Part shown: one piece after another, positions 8,143 to 18,116 of the stretch
Layout of the letters: each line of letters begins with the position of its first letter
Position numbering within the stretch: the stretch's first letter is position 1
Assembly (NCBI RefSeq): GCF_004361835.1
Contig: NZ_SNWD01000004.1
Location: 186,001 to 250,000 of the forward strand
DNA: 64,000 nt
Source: Stakelama pacifica
Lineage (GTDB): Bacteria; Pseudomonadota; Alphaproteobacteria; Sphingomonadales; Sphingomonadaceae
Direction: 5' to 3'
Program-made: the position numbers and the translations under genes
The notes under the pieces: model-generated
Databases searched by the model: none
The model's input: the letters and a program-made list of their open reading frames with translations, nothing else
What the model was told of the DNA's origin: nothing

Positions 8143-9687
8143 TTAATATGCGCGGGCGACCAATATCCGTTCGACCGCCTTGTCACCGGTGAAGATGCAA
8201 TTGCCGTCGGCGGCGGGCGCATCCATCGGCACGTTGCGGATGGTGAGTTTCAGCGCTTTCAGCCGCTCGACCACGTTCGCGAGCGCCGCGCCGGTCGGGC
8301 GCGACCATTGCACCTCGACCCAGCCGGGATATTTGCCGCCTTCGTCGAAGAACTTCTCAAGCTCCCCGAACGTCTCGACGCCGCGCCGGATCGACCCGTC
8401 GAGACGCGAGCGAGCCTCATCATACAACGCCTGCTGAATCTCTTCGAGCATCGTCGCGGCGCGGTCCACAAAGTCGTGACGCTCCATGATCTCGCTGGCG
8501 AGCTTGCCGTCATCCTTATAGAGCGAAGTGCGGCGCAGTACCGACACATTGCCGCCCGCGACATCGCGCGCGCCGACTTCGACGATGATCGGTGCGCCCT
8601 TCTTCACCCAGCTCCAGCGCTTGGTCGCAGCCTTGACCGGCTTGGTATCGAGCAGCACGCGGACCGGCTCGTTGATCGCATTGAGCTGCGACAATTGCGC
8701 GCGCAGTTCGTGGCAATAGGACAGCACGCGCTCATCCTCATGCTGATCGCGCAGCATCGGCACGATCACGATCTGGTGCGGCGCGACGCGCGGCGGCACG
8801 CGCAGGCCATCATCATCGCCATGGACCATGATCATGCCCCCGACCATGCGCGTCGACATGCCCCAGCTCGTCGTATAGGCGAGCTGGAACTGGCCCTCGT
8901 CATTCTGGAAGCGGATATTCTGCGCTTCGGAGAAGGTCGTGCCCAGAAAGTGCGAGGTGCCCGCCTGAAGCGCCTTGCCGTCCTGCATCATCGCTTCGAT
9001 CGACCAGGTCGCGTCGGCGCCGGGAAAGCGTTCATTTTCGGACTTTTCGCCGGCGACCACCGGCATGGCGAGGCAATCCTCGGCGAAGCTGCGATAGACT
9101 TCGAGCATATGCATCGTCTCTTCGCGCGCGCCCTCTTCGGTGGCGTGCGCGGTATGGCCTTCCTGCCAGAGAAATTCGCTCGTGCGCAGGAACATGCGCG
9201 TGCGCATTTCCCAGCGGACGACATTCGCCCACTGGTTGATCAGCACCGGCAGGTCGCGCCAGGATTTGATCCAGCGCGAGAAGGCCGCGCCGATCACCGT
9301 TTCGGAGGTGGGGCGCACGACCAGCGGCTCTTCCAGCTTCGCCTCGGGATCGGGCACCATCTTGCCGTCCTGCATGACAAGCCGGTGATGCGTGACGACC
9401 GCCATTTCCTTGGCGAAGCCGTCGACATGCTCGGCCTCTTTCTCGAAATAGCTCAGCGGGATGAAGAGCGGGAAATAGCAATTGTCGTGCCCCGTCGCCT
9501 TGATCCGGTCATCGAGCAGGCGCTGGATGCGTTCCCAGATGCCATAGCCCCATGGGCGAATGATCATGCACCCGCGCACGCCGGACTCTTCGGCAAGGTC
9601 AGCCTCGCTGATCACCTGCTGATACCATTGGGCGAAATCGTCCTCGCGGGTGACGGAAAGGGCGTGCTTGGGCATGGAAACTTTCAT
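8143..9687 (-). CDS. proS: Proline--tRNA ligase (short, archaeal/eukaryote-like type)
   Basis: A 514-residue class II aminoacyl-tRNA synthetase that charges tRNA-Pro in the cytoplasm. It begins MKVSMPKHALSVTREDDFAQ. Motif 2 is seen in VRWEMRTRMFLRTSEFLWQEGHTAH and motif 3 in GGMIMVHGDDDGLRVPPRVAP. It lacks the long editing insertion of the E. coli enzyme and has the C-terminal extension of the archaeal/eukaryotic type, as is usual in sphingomonads. It is divergent from the transporter gene at 9734, leaving only 46 bp for both promoters. Confidence 0.96.
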   Translation of the reverse strand: MKVSMPKHALSVTREDDFAQWYQQVISEADLAEESGVRGCMIIRPWGYGIWERIQRLLDDRIKATGHDNCYFPLFIPLSYFEKEAEHVDGFAKEMAVVTHHRLVMQDGKMVPDPEAKLEEPLVVRPTSETVIGAAFSRWIKSWRDLPVLINQWANVVRWEMRTRMFLRTSEFLWQEGHTAHATEEGAREETMHMLEVYRSFAEDCLAMPVVAGEKSENERFPGADATWSIEAMMQDGKALQAGTSHFLGTTFSEAQNIRFQNDEGQFQLAYTTSWGMSTRMVGGMIMVHGDDDGLRVPPRVAPHQIVIVPMLRDQHEDERVLSYCHELRAQLSQLNAINEPVRVLLDTKPVKAATKRWSWVKKGAPIIVEVGARDVAGGNVSVLRRTSLYKDDGKLASEIMERHDFVDRAATMLEEIQQALYDEARSRLDGSIRRGVETFGELEKFFDEGGKYPGWVEVQWSRPTGAALANVVERLKALKLTIRNVPMDAPAADGNCIFTGDKAVERILVARAY

Positions 9688-9733
9688 GACTAAAGGGTTT
9701 GTCGCCCGCTTACCGTCAACCTAAGGCAGGTCA

Positions 9734-10630
9734 ATGGCAAGCGTGCGCGGCAATCCGGATCATATATTGGGTGGAATAGGGCTGCGCCTGTTCGCGATTC
9801 TATGCCTCGCATCCATGGCGGCACTTATCAAGCTTGTCGAAGCGAGCGGCGCGAACCTTATCGAGACGCTGTTCTTTCGGCAGACCTGCGCGGTGCCGCT
9901 GGTCCTTGCCGTGATGGCGGCGGGGCCGGGGCTTGGCGCGATACGAACAAAGCGGCCGGGCGCGCATGCGCTGCGCACCGGAATCGGCCTGATGGGCATG
10001 TTCGCCAATTTCGGCGCGATCATGCTGCTGCCGCTTGCCGAAGCGCAGACGCTCGCCTTTACCGCGCCGATCTTCGCGACGATCCTCGGCGCGTTGGTGC
10101 TGCGCGAACCGACCGGGTGGCATCGCTGGGGCGCGGTGCTCGCGGGCTTTGCCGGGGTGCTGATCGTCGCGCGGCCGGGCAGCGGGCATATCCCGCTGGT
10201 CGGGGCGCTGGTAGGGCTGGCCGCTGCCTTCTTCGTCGCGCTGATCGCGATCCTGCTGCGCCAGATCGGCCGGACCGAGGGCGCGACCACGACCGTTTTC
10301 TGGTTTTCAACGCTTTCGGTGCCGCCGCTAGGCCTTGCCTATCTCTGGAATTATCAGCCGCACGATCCGCTGACCTGGGCAATGCTGATCGCCATCGGCC
10401 TGATCGGCGGCGCAGGCCAGCTGGCGCTGACCGCGGCGCTGCGGCTGGCGCCGGTATCGGTGGTGGTGCCGATGGACTATTCGGGGCTGATCTGGGCAAC
10501 GCTCTATGGCTATATGCTCTTCGGCATGTGGCCGACACAGGCAACCTGGCTGGGCGCGCCGATCATCATCGCCAGCGGCCTGTATATCGTCGCGCGCGAA
10601 CAGCGGCTCAAGCGGCTTCGCGCAGCGTGA
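9734..10630 (+). CDS. EamA (DMT family) membrane transporter
   Basis: A 298-residue inner-membrane protein with ten predicted helices in two EamA repeats (about 15-140 and 155-290). The family motif region PLAEAQTLAFTAPIFATILGALVLREP closes the first repeat, and PVSVVVPMDYSGLIWATLYGYMLFG is its counterpart in the second. This is typical of drug/metabolite exporters, for which the substrate cannot be read from sequence. It is monocistronic and is followed by a family A repeat. Confidence 0.9.
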   Translation: MASVRGNPDHILGGIGLRLFAILCLASMAALIKLVEASGANLIETLFFRQTCAVPLVLAVMAAGPGLGAIRTKRPGAHALRTGIGLMGMFANFGAIMLLPLAEAQTLAFTAPIFATILGALVLREPTGWHRWGAVLAGFAGVLIVARPGSGHIPLVGALVGLAAAFFVALIAILLRQIGRTEGATTTVFWFSTLSVPPLGLAYLWNYQPHDPLTWAMLIAIGLIGGAGQLALTAALRLAPVSVVVPMDYSGLIWATLYGYMLFGMWPTQATWLGAPIIIASGLYIVAREQRLKRLRAA

Positions 10631-10666
10631 CGGCATGTTGCAATGACTGTGCCTGACAGACGGAAA

Positions 10667-10757
10667 CGTCATCGCGAGAAGGGCGGCGACGAAGCGATCC
10701 GGAGCGATGGCGTGCGCCGCTCTGGATTGCCGCGCCCCTACGCGGCTCGCAATGACG
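10667..10757 (+). repeat. Family A palindromic repeat, copy 2
   Basis: A 91-bp imperfect palindrome, from CGTCATCGCGAG to GGCTCGCAATGACG, with inner GAAGCGATCC and CTGGATTGCCGCGCCCC. It matches the copies at 46592 and 50817 in the arms and differs in the centre. It lies between the EamA gene and the secreted protein gene at 10857. Confidence 0.85.
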
Positions 10758-10856
10758 ATCCTGTTCCGGGTTCGGATCGATTGCGGTCGGCATAAGCCTG
10801 CTTGACGGGCCACGCGATTTGTCCGCAGGATCGGCAATCGCAATCAGGAGAATGGC

Positions 10857-11333
10857 ATGACGATGTGGCGCATGGTGCTGGCCGGAGCGGCGCTCCTGAT
10901 AGCGACTCCCGCCATCGCGCAGGAGGATGCCGCGCGCTCGCCGCTTGCCGGGATGCTCGCCGCGCGCGAAACGGCCCTGGCACAGGCGCTCAACAGCGGC
11001 CATGTCGCCGACGCGGTCGATTTCTATGAAGACGATGCGCTGCTCCTCGCCCCCGGCGAACCGCCGATGCAGGGGGAGAAAGCAATTGCGAACGTGCTTG
11101 CCGGGTTCGCTGCGGGAATGCGCAATCTGTCGGTTACCCCTGCGCTGATCCGCCCGCTGGGCGATGACTATGCGCTGGTGCTGGGCATCCAGTCGTTCGA
11201 GCAGCCGGGCGAAAACGGCACGTCGGACGTAATCCGGATGAAATACCAGTCGATCTGGCATCGCGGTGATGACGGCGTCTGGCGGCTTGCCAGCGACATG
11301 ATGAACGCCATGCCCGATCAGCCCGCGCCCTGA
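10857..11333 (+). CDS. Secreted SnoaL/DUF4440-like protein
   Basis: A 158-residue protein with a signal peptide (MTMWRMVLAGAALLIATPAIAQ). The mature domain has the cone-shaped alpha+beta pattern of the NTF2/SnoaL/DUF4440 superfamily: an opening helix (LAARETALAQALNSGHVADAVDFYEDDALLL), then a strand-rich half ending SIWHRGDDGVWRLASDMMN. An AGGAG site sits 6 bases before the ATG. Such proteins may be small enzymes or ligand-binding proteins; no specific role is inferred. Its 3' end overlaps the convergent methyltransferase gene by 16 bases. Confidence 0.75.
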   Translation: MTMWRMVLAGAALLIATPAIAQEDAARSPLAGMLAARETALAQALNSGHVADAVDFYEDDALLLAPGEPPMQGEKAIANVLAGFAAGMRNLSVTPALIRPLGDDYALVLGIQSFEQPGENGTSDVIRMKYQSIWHRGDDGVWRLASDMMNAMPDQPAP

Positions 11334-11956
11334 CCCTTACGATAGATCAGCATCAGATTATTGGCGGGCATTGCCACTCGTTCGGCCCGCATAAAGCCAT
11401 TTTCACTGGCGAGCCTGTCGATATCGGCCGTGCTGCGCAGGCCCCATTCGGGGTTGCGCTGCCGTAACGCGCGGTCGAATTCCAGATTGGACGGCGCGGT
11501 TTCGATATGGGGCTCGATATACGGGCCGTAGAGGATCAGCGGCCCTCCGGAGGGGAGCAGCGCACCGCTCCCCCGAAACAGGCCTGTAGTCGCTTCCCGG
11601 CGGCTGATATGCACCATGTTGATGCACAGCACCGCATCGGCGCGATTGACCGGCCAGTCGGGCACCGACGCATCGAGCTTGAGCGGGCGCCGGACATTGG
11701 GCAGCCCCGCGCACCATGCTGCGATTGACGCCAGCGCGGTCTCATCCGGGTCGCCCGGCTGCCATGTCAGCGCCGGGAAGCGCCGGGCGAAACAGGCGCA
11801 ATGTTCGCCGCTGCCGCTCGCCACTTCGAGCACGGTGCCGCTATCGGGCAGATGCCGCGCGAGCACGTCGCCGATCGCATCGCGGTTGCGCAGCGTCGCG
11901 GGAGCGTGCTTGCGCGCCTCGCCCGGTTGTTCGCCCGCGATCCATGGCCCGATCAT
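11318..11956 (-). CDS. DUF938 family SAM-dependent methyltransferase-like protein
   Basis: A 212-residue protein of the DUF938 class. It has KHAPATLRNRDAIGDVL, the SAM-binding motif VLEVASGSGEHCACFARRFP, the family signature WQPGDPDETALASIAAW, and INMVHISRREATTGLFRGSGALL. The start at 11956 shares its A with the stop of the upstream gene (TGATG), so the two are translationally coupled. The open frame continues far upstream but there it only mirrors the other gene. The substrate is unknown. Confidence 0.85.
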   Translation of the reverse strand: MIGPWIAGEQPGEARKHAPATLRNRDAIGDVLARHLPDSGTVLEVASGSGEHCACFARRFPALTWQPGDPDETALASIAAWCAGLPNVRRPLKLDASVPDWPVNRADAVLCINMVHISRREATTGLFRGSGALLPSGGPLILYGPYIEPHIETAPSNLEFDRALRQRNPEWGLRSTADIDRLASENGFMRAERVAMPANNLMLIYRKGQGAG

Positions 11957-12486
11957 CAGCGGCGCGCCCGCGCATCCTCCAGCAGCCGCCGGGCGCGCAG
12001 ATACATTTCGATCCGCTGCGCCGAGAACATGCCGATGGCAAAGGCGATCAGCACATCGGTTACGACCAGCGGATCGACATGCATCTCTCCGCCATAGCCG
12101 CCCGGCCCCATGGCGATCCGCGCCCCCTGACGCACCAGGATCAGCGCGACGATGAACAACAGGCTGGCAGGTGATGCCTTTTGGTTGAGCGCATGGCTTT
12201 CGGGATCGACATGAATTTCCATCATCCGCCCCCGCTGCCAGCCCAAAGCCGCACCGAGCAGCAGGCCGACAGCGGCGAACAGCCAGCCCGCCACGGTCGG
12301 CGGATGGGTGGCGAACGCCATCGCGCCGAACAGCATATAGATCGCCGGGAGCAGCCAGAGCCGCTCGATCTTCAGCGGACGAAGCCGGTTCATCGACCGC
12401 AGGCGAAAGGCAAGGACGGCGAGCACCACCAGAGCGGTGATGCCATAGGAAATCCACATATTCGGCGATTGTGCTCCGGCGTCCAT
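11956..12486 (-). CDS. CcdC-like (DUF1453) membrane protein
   Basis: A 176-residue integral membrane protein with about five hydrophobic helices. The spacing of features (FRLRSMNRLRPLKIERLWLLPAIYMLFGAMAF, a basic segment GWQRGRMMEIHVDPE in the middle, IGMFSAQRIEMYLRARRLL at the end) resembles Bacillus CcdC and DUF1453 proteins. CcdC in Bacillus is linked by neighbourhood to cytochrome c biogenesis, but no cytochrome gene lies near here, so the role is open. Its stop overlaps the methyltransferase start. Confidence 0.7.
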   Translation of the reverse strand: MDAGAQSPNMWISYGITALVVLAVLAFRLRSMNRLRPLKIERLWLLPAIYMLFGAMAFATHPPTVAGWLFAAVGLLLGAALGWQRGRMMEIHVDPESHALNQKASPASLLFIVALILVRQGARIAMGPGGYGGEMHVDPLVVTDVLIAFAIGMFSAQRIEMYLRARRLLEDARARR

Positions 12487-12549
12487 CGTTAGCCCCCTCA
12501 GCCAGTATCGCTTTCGTGAATACTGCTCCGGGCGGCCGCGCGCAAATGC

Positions 12550-13434
12550 TCAGCGATGGATTTCGCGATGCACCTGCGCATGGGCGAGGAAGGTGAACAG
12601 CGCGGTGCCGCCGACGACGTTGCCGATCAGCGCGGGGAACAGGAAGCTGCCGATCGCCCATGGCAGCGATACCGTCCCGGCAATCACCAGCACCCATGCC
12701 TCGCACGATCCGGCAACGACATGCGCGAAGCCGCCCCATACGATCAGTCCGGTCAGCAGCATGATGATCCAGACGCGCTGCCCCGAAGAACTGGGCATCA
12801 GCCAGACGATCACCGCGAGCAGAAAACCGCTGGGAATGCCGGTCAGAAAGGTAGCCCATGCGTCATGTTCGAGGATCACTTTGCTCACCTCGACGATCGC
12901 GCCCTGCATCTCAGCGCCGCCGAAGCCGCCGATATGCGCGAACAGCGCAAAGGCGAAGGTGCCCGCCATATTCGCCGCCAGCACCAGCACCCATAGCCGC
13001 GCGGTGCGCCCCAGACTTGCCCAGCTCGGTTTTGTGGCAAGCGGCAGCACTGCGGTAATCGTGCTTTCGGTGAACAGCTGCAACCGGCCCAGAATGACGA
13101 TGACGAACCCGACGGTATAGCCGATGCCGACCAGAAACTCCTTGGCGGGCGATTCGGGCAGGCGGACCTTCAGGATCGCCTCGGCAAGGATCGACATACC
13201 GATCGCGACGCCGGCCACCAGTCCCGACCAGAGCAGCGATGCGGCGGGGCGTTCGAGTTCCTCGATCCCCTGCCGCCGGATCACCTCATGCACCACCTTG
13301 GCAGGGGGCGCGCGGCGCTCCTCGACCTCGACCTCTTCCTCCTCGGAAATATTGGTCGCCTGTTCCTCTGCCTCTGCGCCGAGTTCCTCGTCGGATAGCG
13401 CGCCTTCGCGCAGTTCGCGCTCACGCCGGCTCAC
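12550..13434 (-). CDS. Formate/nitrite transporter (FNT) family channel, YfdC-like
   Basis: A 294-residue protein with a highly acidic N-terminal tail (residues ~10-45, Glu-rich, EEEEVEVEERRAPP) followed by six helices of the FNT fold. The fold's Gly-rich half-helix region shows as GIGYTVGFVIVILGRLQLFTES and later FLTGIPSGFLLAVIVWLMPSSSG. The acidic cytoplasmic extension and lack of adjacent formate or nitrite enzymes are typical of the YfdC subgroup, whose substrate is not established. It is probably monocistronic. Confidence 0.85.
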   Translation of the reverse strand: MSRRERELREGALSDEELGAEAEEQATNISEEEEVEVEERRAPPAKVVHEVIRRQGIEELERPAASLLWSGLVAGVAIGMSILAEAILKVRLPESPAKEFLVGIGYTVGFVIVILGRLQLFTESTITAVLPLATKPSWASLGRTARLWVLVLAANMAGTFAFALFAHIGGFGGAEMQGAIVEVSKVILEHDAWATFLTGIPSGFLLAVIVWLMPSSSGQRVWIIMLLTGLIVWGGFAHVVAGSCEAWVLVIAGTVSLPWAIGSFLFPALIGNVVGGTALFTFLAHAQVHREIHR

Positions 13435-13523
13435 CGGGGCGCGCTCATACAGGGGATCGACCGAAGTTCATCGCGCTAGGACGCAGAGCCGCGCGCAAGG
13501 TTCCCCGGTCGATCGGCCGAATG

Positions 13524-15089
13524 CTATTCGGCAGCTTGTGCCAGTTCTGGCTCCTGCCACACCAGCACCGGCTTGCGTGCTGCTTGTGTCTCATCCAACC
13601 GGCGGCGCGGCGCGTGATAGGGCGCACCTTTCAGGCTTTCGTCGCCCGCCCGCGCCCGTTCGACCACCGAACGAAGCGCACCGATAAACTGGTCGAGATC
13701 GGCCTTCGACTCCGTTTCAGTCGGTTCGATCAGCATCGCACCATGGACCACCAGCGGGAAATACATGGTCATCGGGTGATAGCCCTCATCGATCAGCGCC
13801 TTTGCGATGTCGAGCGTGGATAGCCCCTCGGCAATACCGGCATCGCCGAACAGCGCCTCATGCATGCACGGGCCTTTGCCGAACGGCGCTTCGAGCACGT
13901 CCTCAAGGCTGCGCAGGATATAATTGGCGTTCAGCACCGCATCCTCGGCAACCTGACGCAGGCCGTCCGCGCCATGGCTCATGATATAGCTCAGCGCGCG
14001 CGTGAACATGCCCATCTGGCCGTGAAACGCGACCATGCGGCCGAACGACTGGCCGTGATGTTCGTCCGCCGTCTCTTCCTCGACAAGGTGGAACCCGTCG
14101 TCGCGCTTCTCGACAAAGGGAAGCGGGGCGAAGGGCGTAAGCGCCGCCGAAAACACCACTGGTCCCGACCCCGGCCCGCCCCCGCCATGCGGGGTCGAGA
14201 AGGTTTTGTGCAGGTTGATGTGCATCGCGTCGACGCCAAGGTCGCCGGGCCGCACCCGGCCGACGATCGCGTTGAAATTGGCGCCGTCGCAATAGACATA
14301 GCCGCCCGCTTCATGCACCGCGTCCGAAATCGCCTTCATATCGCGTTCGAACAGGCCGCACGTATTGGGGTTGGTAATCATCACCGCCGCGACGTCGGGG
14401 CCGAGCCGTTCCTTCAGCTTATCCAGATCGACGCGCCCGTCCGGCGTCACTGCAATCGCCTGCACCTTATATCCGGCAAAGGCGGCAGTGGCGGGGTTGG
14501 TGCCGTGCGCGCTTTCAGGCACCAGCACGACGTCGCGCTGTTCGCCTCGCGCCTCAAGCGCCGCGCGGATGGCAAGGATACCGCAAAGTTCGCCATGCGC
14601 ACCCGCTTTCGGGCTCATCGCGACCGAGCTCATATTGGTCAGCTTCACCAGCCATTCGGCCAGCTCATGAATGCATTCGAGCGCACCCTGAACGCTGTCG
14701 ACCGGTTGCAGCGGGTGAATATCGGCAAAGCCGGGAAGCCGCGCCATGCGTTCGTTCAGGCGCGGATTATGCTTCATCGTGCACGAACCCAGCGGGAACA
14801 GGCCAAGGTCGATCGCATAATTCTGGCGGCTGAGGCGGGTATAATGCCGCACCGTTTCGGGTTCGCTGAGGCCCGGCAGGCCGATATCCGACTGCCGTTC
14901 CAGACCGCCCAGCCGGGAAGCGGGCATATCCTCTTCGGCGAAATCGACGCCGGTGGTGCTGTTGTCCGCAATCTCGAAGATCAACGGCTCTTCGAGCATC
15001 AGCGCGCGATTGCCGGTAAAGGTCGGCGCGTCGTTGCTGCCCTGTGCGTCGCCCATTTCGGGACGCCATCCGCTCTGGTTGATGCTCAT
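13524..15089 (-). CDS. gcvPB: Glycine dehydrogenase (decarboxylating) subunit 2
   Basis: A 521-residue PLP enzyme, the second half of the split P protein, which decarboxylates glycine and loads the aminomethyl group onto lipoyl-GcvH. The PLP lysine lies in [18 protein letters not shown] (Lys295). [12 protein letters not shown] and [13 protein letters not shown] are conserved. Split P proteins pair as GcvPA-GcvPB heterotetramers. The start codon overlaps the gcvPA stop by 4 bases (15086-15089). It is the last gene of the riboswitch-controlled operon. Confidence 0.96.
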   Translation of the reverse strand: MSINQSGWRPEMGDAQGSNDAPTFTGNRALMLEEPLIFEIADNSTTGVDFAEEDMPASRLGGLERQSDIGLPGLSEPETVRHYTRLSRQNYAIDLGLFPLGSCTMKHNPRLNERMARLPGFADIHPLQPVDSVQGALECIHELAEWLVKLTNMSSVAMSPKAGAHGELCGILAIRAALEARGEQRDVVLVPESAHGTNPATAAFAGYKVQAIAVTPDGRVDLDKLKERLGPDVAAVMITNPNTCGLFERDMKAISDAVHEAGGYVYCDGANFNAIVGRVRPGDLGVDAMHINLHKTFSTPHGGGGPGSGPVVFSAALTPFAPLPFVEKRDDGFHLVEEETADEHHGQSFGRMVAFHGQMGMFTRALSYIMSHGADGLRQVAEDAVLNANYILRSLEDVLEAPFGKGPCMHEALFGDAGIAEGLSTLDIAKALIDEGYHPMTMYFPLVVHGAMLIEPTETESKADLDQFIGALRSVVERARAGDESLKGAPYHAPRRRLDETQAARKPVLVWQEPELAQAAE

Positions 15090-16444
15090 GCCAGCACCTC
15101 CTTCAGGCCATCGGCCAATGCTTGAATATCTTCCGCTTCGGCAGTTTCGGTGACCGCAACCACCAGCCCGTTGCCGAGCGCATCCTCCGCCGGATACAGC
15201 CGCCCCAGCGACACACCGGCCAGAATGCCGCGTTCGGCAAGTTCGCGCACAACCGGACGCGCCTCACGCGGCAACTTCACGGTGAATTCGTTGAAAAAGC
15301 TCTTGTTGACCAGCTCGACACCGGGGATCGCGGTCAGCGCCTCGGCGGCCTTTACCGCGCGGCCATGGTTGAGCGCGGCAAGCTTGCGCAGGCCAGACTC
15401 ACCCAGCAGCGTCATATGGATCGAGAAAGCAAGCGCGCACAGCCCCGAATTGGTGCAGATGTTCGACGTCGCCTTTTCGCGGCGGATATGCTGTTCGCGG
15501 GTCGACAGCGTCAGCACATAGCCGCGCTTGCCCTCGGCATCGACCGTCTCGCCGGCCAGCCGCCCCGGCATCTGCCGCACCAGCTTTTGCGAACAGCCGA
15601 ACAGGCCGACATAGGGACCGCCGAATTGCAGGCCGACGCCAAGCGACTGGCCCTCGCCCACCACAATGTCCGCGCCCATCTCGCCCGGCGATTTGATCGC
15701 CCCCAGCGCAACGGGTTCGGTAACCACCGCGATCAGCAACGCCTTTTTGGCATGCGCCGCCTCGGCCAGTTTCGACAGATCGCCGATCCGGCCCAGAATA
15801 TCGGGATATTGCACCACGACGCACGAGGTATGGTCGTCAATTTGTTCGATCAGCGAATCGGTGTCTGGTTCCGCCGTCAGCTCGGGCGCGCCGGTGACCA
15901 GCGTGTCGCCGGTGAACTTCGCCATCGTATTGGCGACCGACACATAATGCGGATGCAGCCCGGTCGACAGGATCGCGCGGCTACGCTTCGTCACGCGCCC
16001 CGCCATGACGATCGCTTCCCAGCATGCGGTCGAACCGTCATACATCGAGGCGTTGGCGACTTCGGTCCCGAACAGGCGCGCGACCTGCGTCTGGAACTCG
16101 AACAGCATTTGCAGCGTGCCCTGCGCGATTTCGGGCTGATAGGGCGTGTACGCGGTCAGAAATTCGCCGCGCTGGATGATGTGATCGACGCTCGCCGGAA
16201 CATGATGCTTATACGCACCGCAACCGAGGAAGAACGGCGCCTGCCCTGCCGTCAGATTCCTCGCCGCCAGCTTCGACAAATGGCGTTCGACCGCCATTTC
16301 GCTGGCATGCATCGGCAGGCCGGGGATCGCCCCGTTCAGCCGGGCAGCCTCCGGCACATCGACGAACAGATCGTCGATCGACTGCGCGCCGACCTTGGCA
16401 AGCATTGCCTGCCGGTCGTCCTGGGTTAGCGGAAGATATCGCAT
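15086..16444 (-). CDS. gcvPA: Glycine dehydrogenase (decarboxylating) subunit 1
   Basis: A 452-residue first half of the split P protein. It begins [32 protein letters not shown] and contains [41 protein letters not shown], a hallmark of glycine decarboxylases. The ATG at 16444 was chosen because the frame upstream is made of a family B palindromic repeat (16454-16530) that separates this gene from gcvH. It is coupled to gcvPB by an ATGA overlap. Confidence 0.96.
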   Translation of the reverse strand: MRYLPLTQDDRQAMLAKVGAQSIDDLFVDVPEAARLNGAIPGLPMHASEMAVERHLSKLAARNLTAGQAPFFLGCGAYKHHVPASVDHIIQRGEFLTAYTPYQPEIAQGTLQMLFEFQTQVARLFGTEVANASMYDGSTACWEAIVMAGRVTKRSRAILSTGLHPHYVSVANTMAKFTGDTLVTGAPELTAEPDTDSLIEQIDDHTSCVVVQYPDILGRIGDLSKLAEAAHAKKALLIAVVTEPVALGAIKSPGEMGADIVVGEGQSLGVGLQFGGPYVGLFGCSQKLVRQMPGRLAGETVDAEGKRGYVLTLSTREQHIRREKATSNICTNSGLCALAFSIHMTLLGESGLRKLAALNHGRAVKAAEALTAIPGVELVNKSFFNEFTVKLPREARPVVRELAERGILAGVSLGRLYPAEDALGNGLVVAVTETAEAEDIQALADGLKEVLA

Positions 16445-16453
16445 GAGCATTCC

Positions 16454-16530
16454 CGTCGCCCCGACGGAGGTCGGGGTCGTTCCTGTGTGTCGCACATCAT
16501 TCAGCGGCCCCGGCCTCCGCCGGGGCGACG
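16454..16530. repeat. Family B palindromic repeat inside the gcv operon
   Basis: Inverted arms CGTCGCCCCGACGGAGGTCG (from 16454) and CGGCCTCCGCCGGGGCGACG (to 16530), around ~30 bases of spacer. It occupies nearly all of the 95-bp gap between gcvH and gcvPA and could form a large hairpin in the operon mRNA. Confidence 0.85.
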
Positions 16531-16539
16531 CCATGGGCT

Positions 16540-16911
16540 TTAGAGCTTCGCGATGAACGCGCTGTATTTCTCTTCGTCCATCAGACCTTCGAGCTCGCTC
16601 GCATCGGTCAGATCGATCTTGAAGAACCAGCCATCGCCCTCCGCATCGTCATTGACCAGCGCGGGCGTGTCTTCCAGTTCGCTGTTCAGTTCGACGACTG
16701 CGCCCGATACCGGCGAATATACGTCCGACGCTGCCTTAACCGATTCGACGACCGCCGCCTCATCGCCCTTTTCGAAGCGCTTGCCCTCTTCGGGCAGCTC
16801 GACGAACACGATGTCGCCAAGCTGGCCCTGCGCATAATCGGTGATGCCGACCGTCGCGGTGGTACCGTCGACGTCGATCCATTCATGGTCTTCAGTGAAA
16901 TAGCGGGTCAT
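16540..16911 (-). CDS. gcvH: Glycine cleavage system H protein
   Basis: A 123-residue lipoyl carrier that shuttles the aminomethyl intermediate between the P, T and L proteins. The lipoylation lysine is Lys59 in [16 protein letters not shown]. The N-terminal [12 protein letters not shown] and [19 protein letters not shown] are the family hallmarks. It starts only 3 bases after the gcvT stop. Lipoylation enzymes and the L protein are not in the window. Confidence 0.97.
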   Translation of the reverse strand: MTRYFTEDHEWIDVDGTTATVGITDYAQGQLGDIVFVELPEEGKRFEKGDEAAVVESVKAASDVYSPVSGAVVELNSELEDTPALVNDDAEGDGWFFKIDLTDASELEGLMDEEKYSAFIAKL

Positions 16912-16914
16912 CGG

Positions 16915-18063
16915 TTATGCTCCTGCTCGAACATAGCGGTGGGGGATGAAGGGCATTGCGGTGACGGTCGCGTGATGGACCTTACCGCGCTGCGAAACGG
17001 TGATTTGGGTGCCGGGTTCCGCCATGGCGGTCGGCACATAGGCCATGGCGATCGGCTTGCCTACGCTCGGCGCGAACCCGCCCGAGGTGACACGGCCGAC
17101 CATGCTGCCCTCGGCATCAAGGACATCGGCGCCCTCGCGCACCGGCTGACGCCCGTCGATGATCAGCCCGACGCGCTTCTGGATCGCGCCCGATTCGCGT
17201 TCGGCAAGGATTCGTTCGGCTCCGGCGAACCCGCCCTCTTCGCGGCGGCGCTTCGACAGCGCAAAGCCGAGATCGGCAGCGACCGGGGTGGTTTCGGGAT
17301 CGAGGTCGTGGCCATACAGCGGCAGTCCTGCCTCAAGCCGGAGCGAATCGCGCGCGCCAAGGCCGATCGGCTTTACTTCGGGCTGTTCGATCAGCGCATC
17401 GGCGAGCAAAGCAACCGCCTCGCCGGGAATCGAAATCTCGAACCCGTCCTCGCCGGTATAGCCCGACCGGCTGATCCATAGCGACACACCCTGCCAGTCG
17501 AACGCACCCGCTCGCATGAACACCAGATCGGCAACACCGGGGATCAGCCGCGCCAGCGCATCGACCGCTTTGGGACCCTGCAGCGCCAGCAGCGCGCGGT
17601 CCTCCATATGGTTGATCGTGATATCGTCAGCGACATGTTCGCGCAGCGTGCCGATATCGTCGAATTTCACCGCGCCGTTGACGACCATGTACAGATCGTC
17701 CGCGCCCGCTTCACCGAACGGATGGCCTTCGGGAAGCCGCGTCACCATCAGATCGTCGAGAATGCCGCCCGATTCGCTCAGGAGCAGCGAATAACGCATC
17801 CGCCCTGCCTTCAGCGCCTTTACATCACCGGGAAGCAGCTTTTCGAGTTCGCCATCGGCGCCCTCGCCCGAAAAGACCAGCTGGCCCATATGGCTGACAT
17901 CGAACAGGCCCGCCGATTCGCGCGTCCATTGATGCTCGGCCATGATGCCTTCATATTGAACCGGCATTTCATACCCGGCGAACGGCACCATCCGCCCGCC
18001 CTGCGCGCGATGCCATGCATCGAGGGGCAGGCGTTCCAGTTGCTCTTCGGTAACGTCGCTCAA
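16915..18063 (-). CDS. gcvT: Aminomethyltransferase (glycine cleavage T protein)
   Basis: A 382-residue tetrahydrofolate-dependent enzyme that releases ammonia and forms methylene-THF. Seen are VPFAGYEMPVQYEGIMAEHQWTRESAGLFDVSHMGQ, the folate-binding region SRSGYTGEDGFEISIP, and the C-terminal T-protein domain (KRVGLIIDGRQPVREGADV, GRVTSGGFAPSVGKPIAMAYV). The preferred start is the TTG at 18063, which has CGGAG six to seven bases upstream; a TTG at 18087 would add eight residues. It is the first gene of the operon, 55 bases below the riboswitch. Confidence 0.95.
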   Translation of the reverse strand: MSDVTEEQLERLPLDAWHRAQGGRMVPFAGYEMPVQYEGIMAEHQWTRESAGLFDVSHMGQLVFSGEGADGELEKLLPGDVKALKAGRMRYSLLLSESGGILDDLMVTRLPEGHPFGEAGADDLYMVVNGAVKFDDIGTLREHVADDITINHMEDRALLALQGPKAVDALARLIPGVADLVFMRAGAFDWQGVSLWISRSGYTGEDGFEISIPGEAVALLADALIEQPEVKPIGLGARDSLRLEAGLPLYGHDLDPETTPVAADLGFALSKRRREEGGFAGAERILAERESGAIQKRVGLIIDGRQPVREGADVLDAEGSMVGRVTSGGFAPSVGKPIAMAYVPTAMAEPGTQITVSQRGKVHHATVTAMPFIPHRYVRAGA

Positions 18064-18116
18064 ATGGATTCTCCGAACTGACAGCAATGCGATGAAATGC
18101 CGGAAACCGGCGCTGT

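Noticed and set aside
11957-12859. A long upstream extension of the DUF938 methyltransferase frame
   Set aside because: The extension overlaps the CcdC-like gene in another frame and lacks motifs; the start at 11956 (TGATG) fits the family.
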